This document shows positions 8,725-16,273 of a DNA stretch of 64,000 nt, one piece after another; the stretch's first letter is position 1; each line of letters starts with the position of its first letter. The notes under the pieces were generated by a model, which saw only the letters and a list, made by a program, of their open reading frames with translations, made no database searches and was not told the DNA's origin. The DNA is from Cytobacillus gottheilii (GTDB taxonomy: Bacteria; Bacillota; Bacilli; Bacillales; Cytobacillaceae): NCBI RefSeq assembly GCF_001636345.1, contig NZ_KV440945.1, positions 4,189,854 through 4,253,853 on the forward strand. Reading direction: 5' to 3'. A program made the translations under genes and the position numbers.

Positions 8725-9882
8725 TTAAAACAGTTCCCCTTTGAAGGCTTTCTGGAGTAGTGAATTATACATATTCTCTAGCTTTACCTTACTTGATTGC
8801 ATTAAAGTTCTCTGTTTTTCAATTTGTTCTATTTTATATGCAAATTCATTTTGCAAATTCAGTGGTGGCAAAATAATAGATAAATTTTCTATTTGCTGCT
8901 TTGTTATAGCTTCCCTTGTTGCCCCACCGCTAGTGGCTATTTGCCATAAATATCTCTGATAAATTTCATTTGTAAACAGATTACTTAAAAAAATATGACT
9001 AACAAGATTTTCTTTTACCCTTATTATAGAAACATGCTGATTAACTCTTGCGGGTAAAATATTATTAGGAACTATACAACTTCTTGCCACTGAAGCTCCT
9101 GTAATATTAAGTAAAATATCATTTTCTTGTACTTCAACATTTTTTAATTTTTCTGCCTGACGATCATCAATAAAGGCTAAATCTTTTAAAGTAAAATTGT
9201 TGTTATGGACATTTAAACTTCTTATTAAACTGATACCACTTTCTTTATAACTAGCATTTCCCCCTCTAGGGGTTGAACCTGAACCAATTTTTTCAGTTAT
9301 ATCTTTACAAGATGCTATATCCCATCCTTTAGAATTTGCAACAGGATTTCCAAACATCTCTAAAAACAAACTTTGCGTTAACTCATCTAATGCTGCAAGT
9401 TGATAGTGGCGTTTGTTAATCGCATCTTTTACCTTATCCAATACATCTACAATCTTAATCTGTTGTTCTAAAGTTGGTACGGGGATTTCAATAGAAGAAA
9501 GCGGTATTTTACTGATAGCTTTAAAAGTACTACCTGTTCCTAAACTAGCAATTCTCTCTTTCATAAATTCCAGCACATAATATAAATATTTAAAATCAAT
9601 ATTCTCTTTACTACGAATGGCAGCTACACCACGACCAATACAACATTCTTCTGTTGCAATATTTACGTCACCAACCGGCGCTCTAACTGACATTAATATA
9701 TCGTTAGTAATTGCGATTTTTAAGGGTTTATTGCAATACATTCTAGGTATCGGATATAATTCACCGAAGTCCGCTTTACCTTGAAAGAATGGCAAGCCCT
9801 CTCCACTTTCATTATACGAAGATGAATCAGGAGATTGCCCCATAATTATTTCGCAAACATCGCTCAACTTTCGTAAATTCAT
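8725..9882 (-). CDS. hsdS: Type I restriction-modification specificity subunit S
   Basis: A 385-residue specificity subunit that gives both HsdM and HsdR their DNA target. Two target-recognition domains are visible: the first (about 1-150) ends in a conserved helix with PTLEQQIKIVDVLD, the second (about 185-350) in PPLNLQNEFAYKI. Each is followed by the long helix that sets the gap between the half-sites. TRDs are hypervariable, so the recognition sequence cannot be read off. Its ATG overlaps the hsdM stop by one base (TAATG). AGGAG precedes it. Length is normal. Confidence 0.95.
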   Translation of the reverse strand: MNLRKLSDVCEIIMGQSPDSSSYNESGEGLPFFQGKADFGELYPIPRMYCNKPLKIAITNDILMSVRAPVGDVNIATEECCIGRGVAAIRSKENIDFKYLYYVLEFMKERIASLGTGSTFKAISKIPLSSIEIPVPTLEQQIKIVDVLDKVKDAINKRHYQLAALDELTQSLFLEMFGNPVANSKGWDIASCKDITEKIGSGSTPRGGNASYKESGISLIRSLNVHNNNFTLKDLAFIDDRQAEKLKNVEVQENDILLNITGASVARSCIVPNNILPARVNQHVSIIRVKENLVSHIFLSNLFTNEIYQRYLWQIATSGGATREAITKQQIENLSIILPPLNLQNEFAYKIEQIEKQRTLMQSSKVKLENMYNSLLQKAFKGELF

Positions 9883-11390
9883 TAGCGATTCTCCTTAATT
9901 AGTTCTTTTATCTCGTTTAGACCTTTTTGAATATCACTTTCTAAATGTAAAATCTGATCGATAATAATTTCAGGCTTTTTATATTCCATTTCCTCATACT
10001 CAATCTCTTTATACTTATTAATAGATAAGTCATAACTTTGCTCGCGGATTTCATCGACTGGTACCAAGAATGATTGTTCTGTCCGTTTGCGTTCTGCTTC
10101 ACCTTGTAAGTTACCAAATCGGGCAATAATTTCTGGAATATCGTTTTCTGCAATTGGCGTACGATGGTCATTTAAAGAAAATCCATCTGATTTCATATCA
10201 TAAAACCAGACTTTATCTGTGCCGCCTGTGCCTGTTTTGGTGAAAACCATGATTCCTGTTGATACTCCGGCATATGGTTTAAATACGCCACTTGGCATAG
10301 AAATGATGGCTTCTAGTTTGTTGTTGTCGATAATCTCTTTTCTAATGGCTTTATGGGCATTAGAGCTACCGAATAACACGCCATCTGGTACAATGACAGC
10401 TGCTCGTCCACCCGGTTTTAATGTACGAAGAATTAATGCTAAAAATAATAATTCTGTCTTAGCAGATTTTGAATTTTTACTCATTACATAGCTCAAATCA
10501 TTAGCAACTGATTCTTTATCAACGGAACCCTTGAAAGGAGGGTTCGCTAAAACCATTGTATATTTATCTACATCCTTATTATCTTCAGAAATAGAATCAC
10601 GATATTCAATATTTGGTGCATCAACACCATGTAGCATCATATTCATTGCACCAATACGTAACATAGTTGAATCCATATCATTCCCGTAAAACATCGTGTT
10701 GTGAAAATGTTCTTTTAAACCTTGTACTAGGAATAAATCGTTGTTGTTTTTTCGTAAGTATTCACTTGCTGATACTAAAAATCCCGCTGATCCCATTGCA
10801 GGGTCAATAATTGTATCTTCAGGTGTAGGTTTCATTAATTCAACAATCATATTGATAATGTGGCGTGGTGTACGAAACTGACCGTTTGTACCTGAAGTTT
10901 GTAACTTTGATAATAGATACTCATATATGTCTCCTTGTGTATCACGATCTTCCATTGGAATACTATCAAGTGCAGTAACAACTTTTTGAAGTGTTGCTGG
11001 TTTATTAATCAGGAATGAAGCGTCTTTCATATATTTAGAGAATGCAGAATCCTCTTTGCCGCCTAATGTTTTAATAAACGGGAAGATGGTCGTTACCATA
11101 ACTTGGTGCATCTCTTCAGCAGGTAGTTGTTTAAATTGAGTCCATCGCATTTTTGACCAATGCTCTTTTTGTATATCTGTAAAATCAGCTGGCATTTCTG
11201 AAAAAATTCCTGTATGTTCTAAGCCTAAAAAAGCTGCATCCTTTTCTTTACGTAATTCGCTTTCATCTAATCCTTTAATGAACAGCAAATAGGTTAATTG
11301 CTCAATATTTGTTAATGGATTTGTATTCCCCTCTGTCCAAAGCGTTGTCCAAATCCCATCGATTTTATTTTTAATTTCACCTGTAATCAT
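9882..11390 (-). CDS. hsdM: Type I restriction-modification methyltransferase subunit M
   Basis: N6-adenine methyltransferase subunit (502 residues). An HsdM N-terminal helical domain (about 1-140) precedes the SAM-binding motif DPAMGSAGF (about 196-204) and the catalytic NPPF (about 283-286). With HsdS it protects the host genome; with HsdR it forms the restriction complex. The start has AGGAGG 6-7 nt upstream. It is first in the hsdM-hsdS-hsdR operon, behind a -10 element and an 18-bp palindrome that may regulate expression. Confidence 0.95.
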   Translation of the reverse strand: MITGEIKNKIDGIWTTLWTEGNTNPLTNIEQLTYLLFIKGLDESELRKEKDAAFLGLEHTGIFSEMPADFTDIQKEHWSKMRWTQFKQLPAEEMHQVMVTTIFPFIKTLGGKEDSAFSKYMKDASFLINKPATLQKVVTALDSIPMEDRDTQGDIYEYLLSKLQTSGTNGQFRTPRHIINMIVELMKPTPEDTIIDPAMGSAGFLVSASEYLRKNNNDLFLVQGLKEHFHNTMFYGNDMDSTMLRIGAMNMMLHGVDAPNIEYRDSISEDNKDVDKYTMVLANPPFKGSVDKESVANDLSYVMSKNSKSAKTELLFLALILRTLKPGGRAAVIVPDGVLFGSSNAHKAIRKEIIDNNKLEAIISMPSGVFKPYAGVSTGIMVFTKTGTGGTDKVWFYDMKSDGFSLNDHRTPIAENDIPEIIARFGNLQGEAERKRTEQSFLVPVDEIREQSYDLSINKYKEIEYEEMEYKKPEIIIDQILHLESDIQKGLNEIKELIKENR

Positions 11391-11419
11391 GATTTTCCTC
11401 CTAAATAATTCCCAGTCTA

Positions 11420-11446
11420 ATTATACTACTTCTTTTATAAAAGAAG
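11420..11446 (-). promoter_or_regulatory. Probable hsdM promoter -10 with overlapping palindromic operator
   Basis: On the minus strand a perfect TATAAT (11420-11425) lies about 30 bp before hsdM. Just upstream is an 18-bp perfect palindrome, CTTCTTTTATAAAAGAAG (11429-11446), filling the place of the spacer. The -35 is weak. The arrangement suits repressor control, but no regulator gene is evident nearby. Confidence 0.45.
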
Positions 11447-11603
11447 ATATGAGCATTCTTGGAAAAGCTTATTTTTGTCTAATTTATTTTACCACAGCAA
11501 AAATAGTCCCTTAGACCTATAAGAATATTAATTTCTTAAAAGTAAGATGATTAACGCTTGAGGCCAAAGGCATTTATTTTAACAAGAAAGGAGGACTCCA
11601 AGA

Positions 11604-11750
11604 GTGGAGGACAAGAAAAAGAAGACAAATACAGACTGGATGAATTCATGCCTAGAGCATGGTGAATCACTTGGAATCTCTAAAACTAGCATTAGTTTGT
11701 TCATCCACTTACAGGAACAAAAGTATGGACAAGATCATACAAAAGCTTAA
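11604..11750 (+). CDS. Small ORF (48 residues) at the head of the recombinase module
   Basis: A GTG start with AAAGGAGG 9 nt upstream opens a 48-residue frame that begins MEDKKKKTNTDW. It is lysine-rich at the N-terminus and has no membrane segment. The end overlaps the next small ORF by 26 bp in another frame. I do not recognise it. The ribosome site can pair with a CTCC just before the start (GGAG-GA-CTCC), which may lower initiation. Support is the ribosome site and the compact layout; expression is not shown. Confidence 0.4.
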   Translation: MEDKKKKTNTDWMNSCLEHGESLGISKTSISLFIHLQEQKYGQDHTKA

Positions 11751-11886
11751 AATTCCCGGATATGAAACAAAAGTGATAATTGTACCACGTAAGAACAAAT
11801 CAACCAAAGCTGAAAAAATTTCGGATGGCATCCAATTATCACTTGATATAGAGATGGAACCAAATAAGCAAGATTTAAAGAAATAA
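11725..11886 (+). CDS. Small ORF (53 residues) upstream of the serine recombinases
   Basis: An ATG at 11725 inside the previous small ORF opens a basic, soluble 53-residue frame (MDKIIQKLKIPGYETKVIIV...). A longer start at 11659 is possible but would overlap more. Small basic proteins next to large serine recombinases often act as directionality or regulatory factors; that role is only a guess here. No clear ribosome site of its own, so translation would be by coupling. Confidence 0.4.
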   Translation: MDKIIQKLKIPGYETKVIIVPRKNKSTKAEKISDGIQLSLDIEMEPNKQDLKK

Positions 11887-11897
11887 AGTATAAATCA

Positions 11898-11944
11898 TTC
11901 CCCTCACGTCAAAGATGGTAAGCAAATACTTGATGGGAGGGGAA
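11898..11944 (+). promoter_or_regulatory. Hairpin that sequesters the ribosome site of the recombinase operon
   Basis: TTCCCCTC-acg-TCAA pairs with TTGA-tgg-GAGGGGAA (12 of 15 positions) around a 17-nt loop. The right arm is the ribosome binding site (GGGAGGGGAA) of the ORF starting at 11948. Confidence 0.5.
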
Positions 11945-11947
11945 GCT

Positions 11948-12130
11948 ATGACCGAGAAGTATCGTGTCGTTAAAGTCAGTTACTCCGAGGAATTATCGTC
12001 AGACTCAGAACTGTGGTTCAAGCGCTTTATTGAGAAGGCGTTGTTGGACCATATTACTAAAGACGATTATAGACTTCAGGCTTTATTGATTAGTAAAAAT
12101 AATAATTTGAAAGGATTTTACCATGAATGA
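11948..12130 (+). CDS. Small ORF (60 residues) coupled to serine recombinase 1
   Basis: Starts at the ATG at 11948 behind GGGAGGGGAA and overlaps the start of the first recombinase by 8 bp. The 60-residue product (MTEKYRVVKVSYSEE...) is acidic in its first half and carries no known motif. The strong ribosome site and the overlap argue that it is a real gene that sets recombinase translation. Function unknown; a recombination accessory factor is one possibility. Confidence 0.5.
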   Translation: MTEKYRVVKVSYSEELSSDSELWFKRFIEKALLDHITKDDYRLQALLISKNNNLKGFYHE

Positions 12131-13505
12131 AAAAGATTTAACGGTCATTTATGGCCGTGTCAGTTCAGCTGCCCAAAGTCTTGAATTACAGCTTTCTGCA
12201 GCTAGGAGATACCTTGAATCACAGGGTTTAACCGGAAAAGAGGACTTTGTGATCGAACTAACCGATCATGACGTTTCTGCAACAAAGTTCAAAATGAAGG
12301 ATAGACCAAAACTGATGGAGTTAATCCAACTAATACAAGAAGGTAAAGTTAAAAAGGTTATTGGATATAAGCGGGATCGCTTCGCTAGAAACTTTTATGA
12401 GTTTGTGGATATCACGAGAGTTTTTATTAAATATAATGTGGAAGTTGTTTATACAGCTAGCAATGAACCGCCATTCCGAAATAAGTTAGCTCTAGAAGCA
12501 TTTTATGGAATGTTCGGACAGATGGAAGGCGAAAATATTCGAACACGTACCAGTGATACCCGCAAGCAGTATCCTTCCAGCATCTTTGGATATAAGCGTA
12601 TAAAGGAAGAAAATCAAGTTTATTTTGTCGTGAATGAGGAAAAGCGAGATTCTATTGTTTCACTATTCACTGAGTTTAGTAATGTGAAAGACGAAGAGCA
12701 ATTTTTTAACTTTTTTATGACACGCCACAAGGGACTAAATCAACCTGAGAAACGACTACGAATTTTAACCAATCCATTTTACGCTGCTCATTACGATTCG
12801 AAAAATGGGTTGCACCCAATGGATCATGTAGAACCTATAATCTGTTTAGATTTATATTTGGTAGCCAAGTCTCAGATAGATGAATTTCTAGCTATCTATA
12901 AAGAAAGGCTTAATGAGGTTAGTAACCTGTTCATGACAACACCATTGTGCGGCAAATGCGGAAATAAAATGAAGCATCGCAAGCAAAACGTTCTGGATGA
13001 AGGTTATTTCGTTTGCAGTGCCAATCATAAAAGGCAGATGATTACAGTTGTTGAATTAAATGATTCCGTTAGGCAGGCTGTTCTGGAGCATGTACAGTCT
13101 ATGTCTGCCCAGTTAGCCAATAAGATTATGTCCAAACATATTGCTAATACAAAGAAACGATTAGAACATGAAAAGGATATCGCAACATCAGAATATCTTG
13201 AATCTTCACTTGAGCTAAGTACCATTAACCTAGTTAGTAAATCTGTTATTTCTAGATACTTGGATAGAATTCAAATGTTAAAGGACAAATCCAATAAGAT
13301 TGGGCAAGATTTAGTAGCTTTACAACTATTAAGTAATGAGATTAAAAGCATCGATATGATTTTATCTCAACAAGGATTAAGCCTCTCACAACAAGATGTT
13401 CAACGATTAACGGAATTGCTTGTTCATGATGTCGTAGTTCATGAATCCTATATAGGAATTGATCTATTCCTTTCAACATTTGCAAAGGAATGCAATGCAT
13501 CATGA
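12123..13505 (+). CDS. Large serine recombinase 1
   Basis: A 460-residue site-specific recombinase. The N-terminal resolvase domain (about 5-140) has YGRVS with the nucleophile Ser14 and the RDRFAR arginine cluster (about 83-88). A recombinase domain follows, then a zinc-ribbon-like CxxC (CGKCGNK) near residue 275 and a helical coiled segment to the end. Such enzymes join attP and attB directly through a serine-DNA link. AAAGGA lies 7 nt before the ATG. Its stop overlaps the start of recombinase 2 (ATGA), so the pair is translationally coupled, like the ccrA/ccrB pair of staphylococcal cassettes. Confidence 0.9.
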   Translation: MNEKDLTVIYGRVSSAAQSLELQLSAARRYLESQGLTGKEDFVIELTDHDVSATKFKMKDRPKLMELIQLIQEGKVKKVIGYKRDRFARNFYEFVDITRVFIKYNVEVVYTASNEPPFRNKLALEAFYGMFGQMEGENIRTRTSDTRKQYPSSIFGYKRIKEENQVYFVVNEEKRDSIVSLFTEFSNVKDEEQFFNFFMTRHKGLNQPEKRLRILTNPFYAAHYDSKNGLHPMDHVEPIICLDLYLVAKSQIDEFLAIYKERLNEVSNLFMTTPLCGKCGNKMKHRKQNVLDEGYFVCSANHKRQMITVVELNDSVRQAVLEHVQSMSAQLANKIMSKHIANTKKRLEHEKDIATSEYLESSLELSTINLVSKSVISRYLDRIQMLKDKSNKIGQDLVALQLLSNEIKSIDMILSQQGLSLSQQDVQRLTELLVHDVVVHESYIGIDLFLSTFAKECNAS

Positions 13506-15013
13506 GGACAAAAGCAACCGCCTATTTACGTTATTCAGATAAAAAACAAGATGGCAATCATTCATTGGAAATTCAGAAAAACCAAATCCAACTGTTGGCT
13601 GAAAGAGAAAATCTAGAAATTGTTGAATGGCGTGCGGACAAAGCAACAAGTGCCTATCACAATAATGCCAGTAAACGTCAGGGTATACAGATGATTCTAG
13701 CGGATATCGAAAATGGAGCTGAAGCTATCTGCTTCTACGAAGAATCTAGAATTACCCGTAGTATCACGGATTTTTATAATGAGGTCTACACCCCTGTTAA
13801 ACAGCATTATCCGTTTGTAAAGTTTTTCAGCACTCAATATGATGGTGTGTGGAATCCGAATGACCCTATTGTACAAGCCAAGCTTGTTTTTGCTGCAGAG
13901 GAATCGGAAATAAAATCCGTCCGAGCAAAGGATGCTCAAGCAAGTTTACTAGGAGAAAAAAAACGTCCCGGCTCTCGTGTACCCGTTGGCTACGATATGG
14001 TTGATGGTATCTTATATCCAAATAAAGATGCTCCAATTGTAGAACTCATCTTTTATCTAGCAAGTCTAGGACACTCGCAAGATGTAATAGCTGAGTATTT
14101 TAACAAATGTAGGATAAAAACGAACAAGATTAAGTATTGGAATAGTAGCACCATTGGTTATATTTTATCCAACCGTGTCTATTCTGGAAATTTAGCTTGG
14201 AACGTTAGAACGAGCTATGAAATCAGCAAATCAAAACCAGAATCTGAAATTGATTTGTTAAGGCATTCTCATGACCTCATTGTAAATCCAACACTTGTTC
14301 ATTTGGTAAGTCAAATCAACGAATTGAAAGTTCAATACGGTGCAATGAGTACGCCTTATTACCTTCGTGGAATAATTAAATGCAGGAAATGTAATAATTT
14401 ACTTCAGGCTAAAGATAATTCTCCAAAAGGTAAAAAAGGTCAATATATGATTTATCGATGTACAGGATGTAAGAAAGCCGTTCCTATCATTCCTGTTCAC
14501 AAAACCGTCTTAAATGATTTACAACGCAAATGGAATACTCAGCTTTCAACCTTTGTAACAAGTGCTAAGGAACAACTGAAAGGCTGGTCTGCAAAACTCC
14601 TAAAGGCTAAAAATAAGCTAAAGGGACTTTTAGAAAAATCACTCTATAATGAAAAAATGCTCGCACCTGATATTGCGACCAACACCCTATTGGCTGAAGC
14701 TTTTTCAGTTTCACAAAAACACTTGCAAGGTGAGATTATGTATATCAATGCAACACTGGATGAAATCAATCGATTACTTGAAGACAACTTTCTCGATGCA
14801 TTTATGAATGAGCTGATACAGGAGAGTTTTTACGACTTATCAGATACCGAATTACGAGTCTTCTTCCTAATGTATTTCGATGAAGTGATGATTGATTTTG
14901 AGAAAAACAACAAAATCCAGATCAGTTATCGTCTTTCTCCATTTATTTCGTTAGAAGTCACAACTAGTCAGCTAACCGAAAAAATTGGCAATAGAGAGAA
15001 TTTGACTGGTTAA
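13502..15013 (+). CDS. Large serine recombinase 2
   Basis: A 503-residue serine recombinase from the ATG at 13502, which overlaps the stop of recombinase 1 (ATGA). Resolvase domain at about 5-150 with YLRYS (Ser12) and EESRITR; recombinase domain with WNSSTIGYIL (about 215-225); zinc ribbon formed by CRKC and CTGC (about 295-325); coiled segment after it. It is clearly distinct in sequence from recombinase 1, so the two may act as a hetero-pair. The stop codon lies inside the first of three 16-bp direct repeats, and a 42-bp palindrome begins 53 bp later. Confidence 0.9.
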   Translation: MRTKATAYLRYSDKKQDGNHSLEIQKNQIQLLAERENLEIVEWRADKATSAYHNNASKRQGIQMILADIENGAEAICFYEESRITRSITDFYNEVYTPVKQHYPFVKFFSTQYDGVWNPNDPIVQAKLVFAAEESEIKSVRAKDAQASLLGEKKRPGSRVPVGYDMVDGILYPNKDAPIVELIFYLASLGHSQDVIAEYFNKCRIKTNKIKYWNSSTIGYILSNRVYSGNLAWNVRTSYEISKSKPESEIDLLRHSHDLIVNPTLVHLVSQINELKVQYGAMSTPYYLRGIIKCRKCNNLLQAKDNSPKGKKGQYMIYRCTGCKKAVPIIPVHKTVLNDLQRKWNTQLSTFVTSAKEQLKGWSAKLLKAKNKLKGLLEKSLYNEKMLAPDIATNTLLAEAFSVSQKHLQGEIMYINATLDEINRLLEDNFLDAFMNELIQESFYDLSDTELRVFFLMYFDEVMIDFEKNNKIQISYRLSPFISLEVTTSQLTEKIGNRENLTG

Positions 15014-15190
15014 GAAACCGAAATTCTTCTAAGCAACGAATTGAAACTCCATCGTTTGTAGTTCTCTACTCTCAAAAACCCTTGATATCAACGCTTTTTG
15101 GGAGTAGCCTTTCGGCTTTCTGACCATCGAAGAATACTTCGATGGTTAATAAACCGAACCATATATTTACTTTATGGTCAAAAAACCGAA
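15007..15190 (+). repeat. Three 16-bp direct repeats after recombinase 2
   Basis: Consensus TGGTYAANAAACCGAA at 15007-15022, 15143-15158 and 15175-15190, each differing at only one or two positions. The second copy is joined to a 10-bp perfect hairpin (ACCATCGAAG / CTTCGATGGT, 15123-15146). Their spacing and place fit binding sites for a recombination or regulatory protein. Confidence 0.6.
15066..15107. other. Candidate recombinase attachment or crossover site (42-bp imperfect palindrome)
   Basis: Twenty-one-base arms match at 18 of 21 positions around a central AT (15086-15087); the middle ten bases TTGATATCAA are perfect. Large serine recombinase att sites are of this size, quasi-symmetric and have a central dinucleotide. 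The site lies directly after recombinase 2. It shows no T-tract, so it does not look like a terminator. Confidence 0.45.
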
Positions 15191-15377
15191 AGTTTAAACT
15201 GCAATAAAATCATAATGTTTTATGAAAAAGTCTTCAAATATAAAAATACGAAGATACAATGTATTCCGGTTAACCAATTACTGATTAAAAGATTTTAGAG
15301 GGAAATAAATAGCTATTAAATATGTTAGACAATTTTAGTTTACTCAATTTTAAAAACTTAAAGGAGAAATTATTATA

Positions 15378-15821
15378 ATGAAATGTGCAATTTATATTCG
15401 AACAGCAAGCAAAAACAATCAAGATTACCACTTAAAAACACAAACTGAGCGACTTGAACGCTATATTGCAGAACGAAAATGGGGGTTATTCAATTCATAT
15501 ATTGATATTGGTTCAGGTACCAATAAGCATAAAAATCTACAGGCGATGATTGAAGATGCCCAAAATAATAAATTTGATGTTATTCTTTCGACAGACCCCT
15601 CACGATTATTTCGAAATCCTGAACAATCGTCTAAAATGAAGAAGCTTTGTGAATTGAATGAAATTCATATTATAACATTAGATGGTTCCATTAATACTCA
15701 GCAACGAAATGTAGATTTAATTAGTCTTTATGCTTGGATAATTGAACATGAAACTCAAATCATGAGCCAACGAATCAAATTTGGTAAGAAGAAACGCATA
15801 TTAGAAGAACAAATTAAGTAA
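15378..15821 (+). CDS. Stand-alone resolvase domain with altered catalytic serine
   Basis: A 147-residue protein that aligns without gaps at its N-terminus with the 493-residue recombinase downstream (shared CAIYIR, AMIEDAQ/RMIEDAQ, IHIITLD). It ends where the catalytic domain ends. Position 10, the nucleophilic serine in the full enzyme (YIRVST), is alanine here (YIRTAS), with a serine at 11. The arginines of SRLFR are kept. It has AAGGAG 11 nt before the ATG and its own terminator, so it looks like a maintained gene rather than debris. I recall a similar short resolvase-like gene (yefC) beside rlmCD in B. subtilis. Possible inhibitor or partner of the full recombinase. Confidence 0.75.
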   Translation: MKCAIYIRTASKNNQDYHLKTQTERLERYIAERKWGLFNSYIDIGSGTNKHKNLQAMIEDAQNNKFDVILSTDPSRLFRNPEQSSKMKKLCELNEIHIITLDGSINTQQRNVDLISLYAWIIEHETQIMSQRIKFGKKKRILEEQIK

Positions 15822-15855
15822 TTTTCAAAAATATATTGTAACCCAACAACAAGCG

Positions 15856-15914
15856 AAAACCGCAGCGGTTACATAGCTATCATTAGAGGGCTATGTAATT
15901 TTCTGCGGTTTTTA
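15856..15914 (+). terminator. Strong intrinsic terminator with nested stems
   Basis: Outer stem AAAACCGCAG / CTGCGGTTTT, inner stem TTACATAGC / GCTATGTAA, then a T-tract. It closes the short resolvase gene and insulates the next unit, whose ribosome site starts about 6 bp later. Confidence 0.85.
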
Positions 15915-15935
15915 TTATGAAAGGAGCATTAATCA

Positions 15936-16103
15936 ATGCAAACAAGTAATATTAGTAAAGGCGAGTTATACAGCCGAATGAATCCTGAAGCATTCAAATA
16001 TCTAAAAAAAGTAGAAGAATTGTTATCTGAATTCCTATATTATTCTCGTAAAAATAATGTTAAATCAAACGTCCTTAACTTAAATAGAAAGGGGCGGTCT
16101 TAA
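15936..16103 (+). CDS. Small ORF (55 residues) upstream of recombinase 3
   Basis: ATG at 15936 with AAAGGAG 9 nt upstream. The 55-residue product (MQTSNISKGELYSRMNPEAF...) is basic, with one amphipathic helix (about 18-40). The stop overlaps the next start (TAATG). Unknown family. The coupling with two further genes argues that it is translated. It follows the nested terminator directly, so a promoter must overlap that structure or read-through must occur. Confidence 0.55.
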   Translation: MQTSNISKGELYSRMNPEAFKYLKKVEELLSEFLYYSRKNNVKSNVLNLNRKGRS

Positions 16104-16273
16104 TGAGTAAAAACACTCTTTCTGCAGAACGAATCTACACAGATCCCAAGCTGGCATTTACTCAAGTCATTAAAGCAATCATTGATAATAAAATTGAGGA
16201 ACTTGTCTATACTGCTAACAAGGTGAACACTGCTACATCTCAATCAAACGATGAGGAGCAAGATGCTTCATGA
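16103..16273 (+). CDS. Small ORF (56 residues) overlapping recombinase 3
   Basis: ATG at 16103 overlaps the previous stop (TAATG), and its own stop overlaps the recombinase start (ATGA), so three genes are chained. GGGGCGG precedes it. The 56-residue product (MSKNTLSAERIYTDPKLAFT...) has a hydrophobic helix at about 18-37 but no clear membrane segment. Unknown family; a recombination accessory protein is plausible from position alone. Confidence 0.55.
   Translation: MSKNTLSAERIYTDPKLAFTQVIKAIIDNKIEELVYTANKVNTATSQSNDEEQDAS

Noticed and set aside
15098-15298. 66-residue frame after recombinase 2
   Set aside because: Runs through the direct repeats and hairpin; no ribosome site. The region is better read as cis sites.
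15378-15821. Short recombinase as a decayed pseudogene
   Set aside because: It has a ribosome site, an intact frame to a natural domain end and its own terminator. I keep it as a gene, with the altered Ser10 noted.
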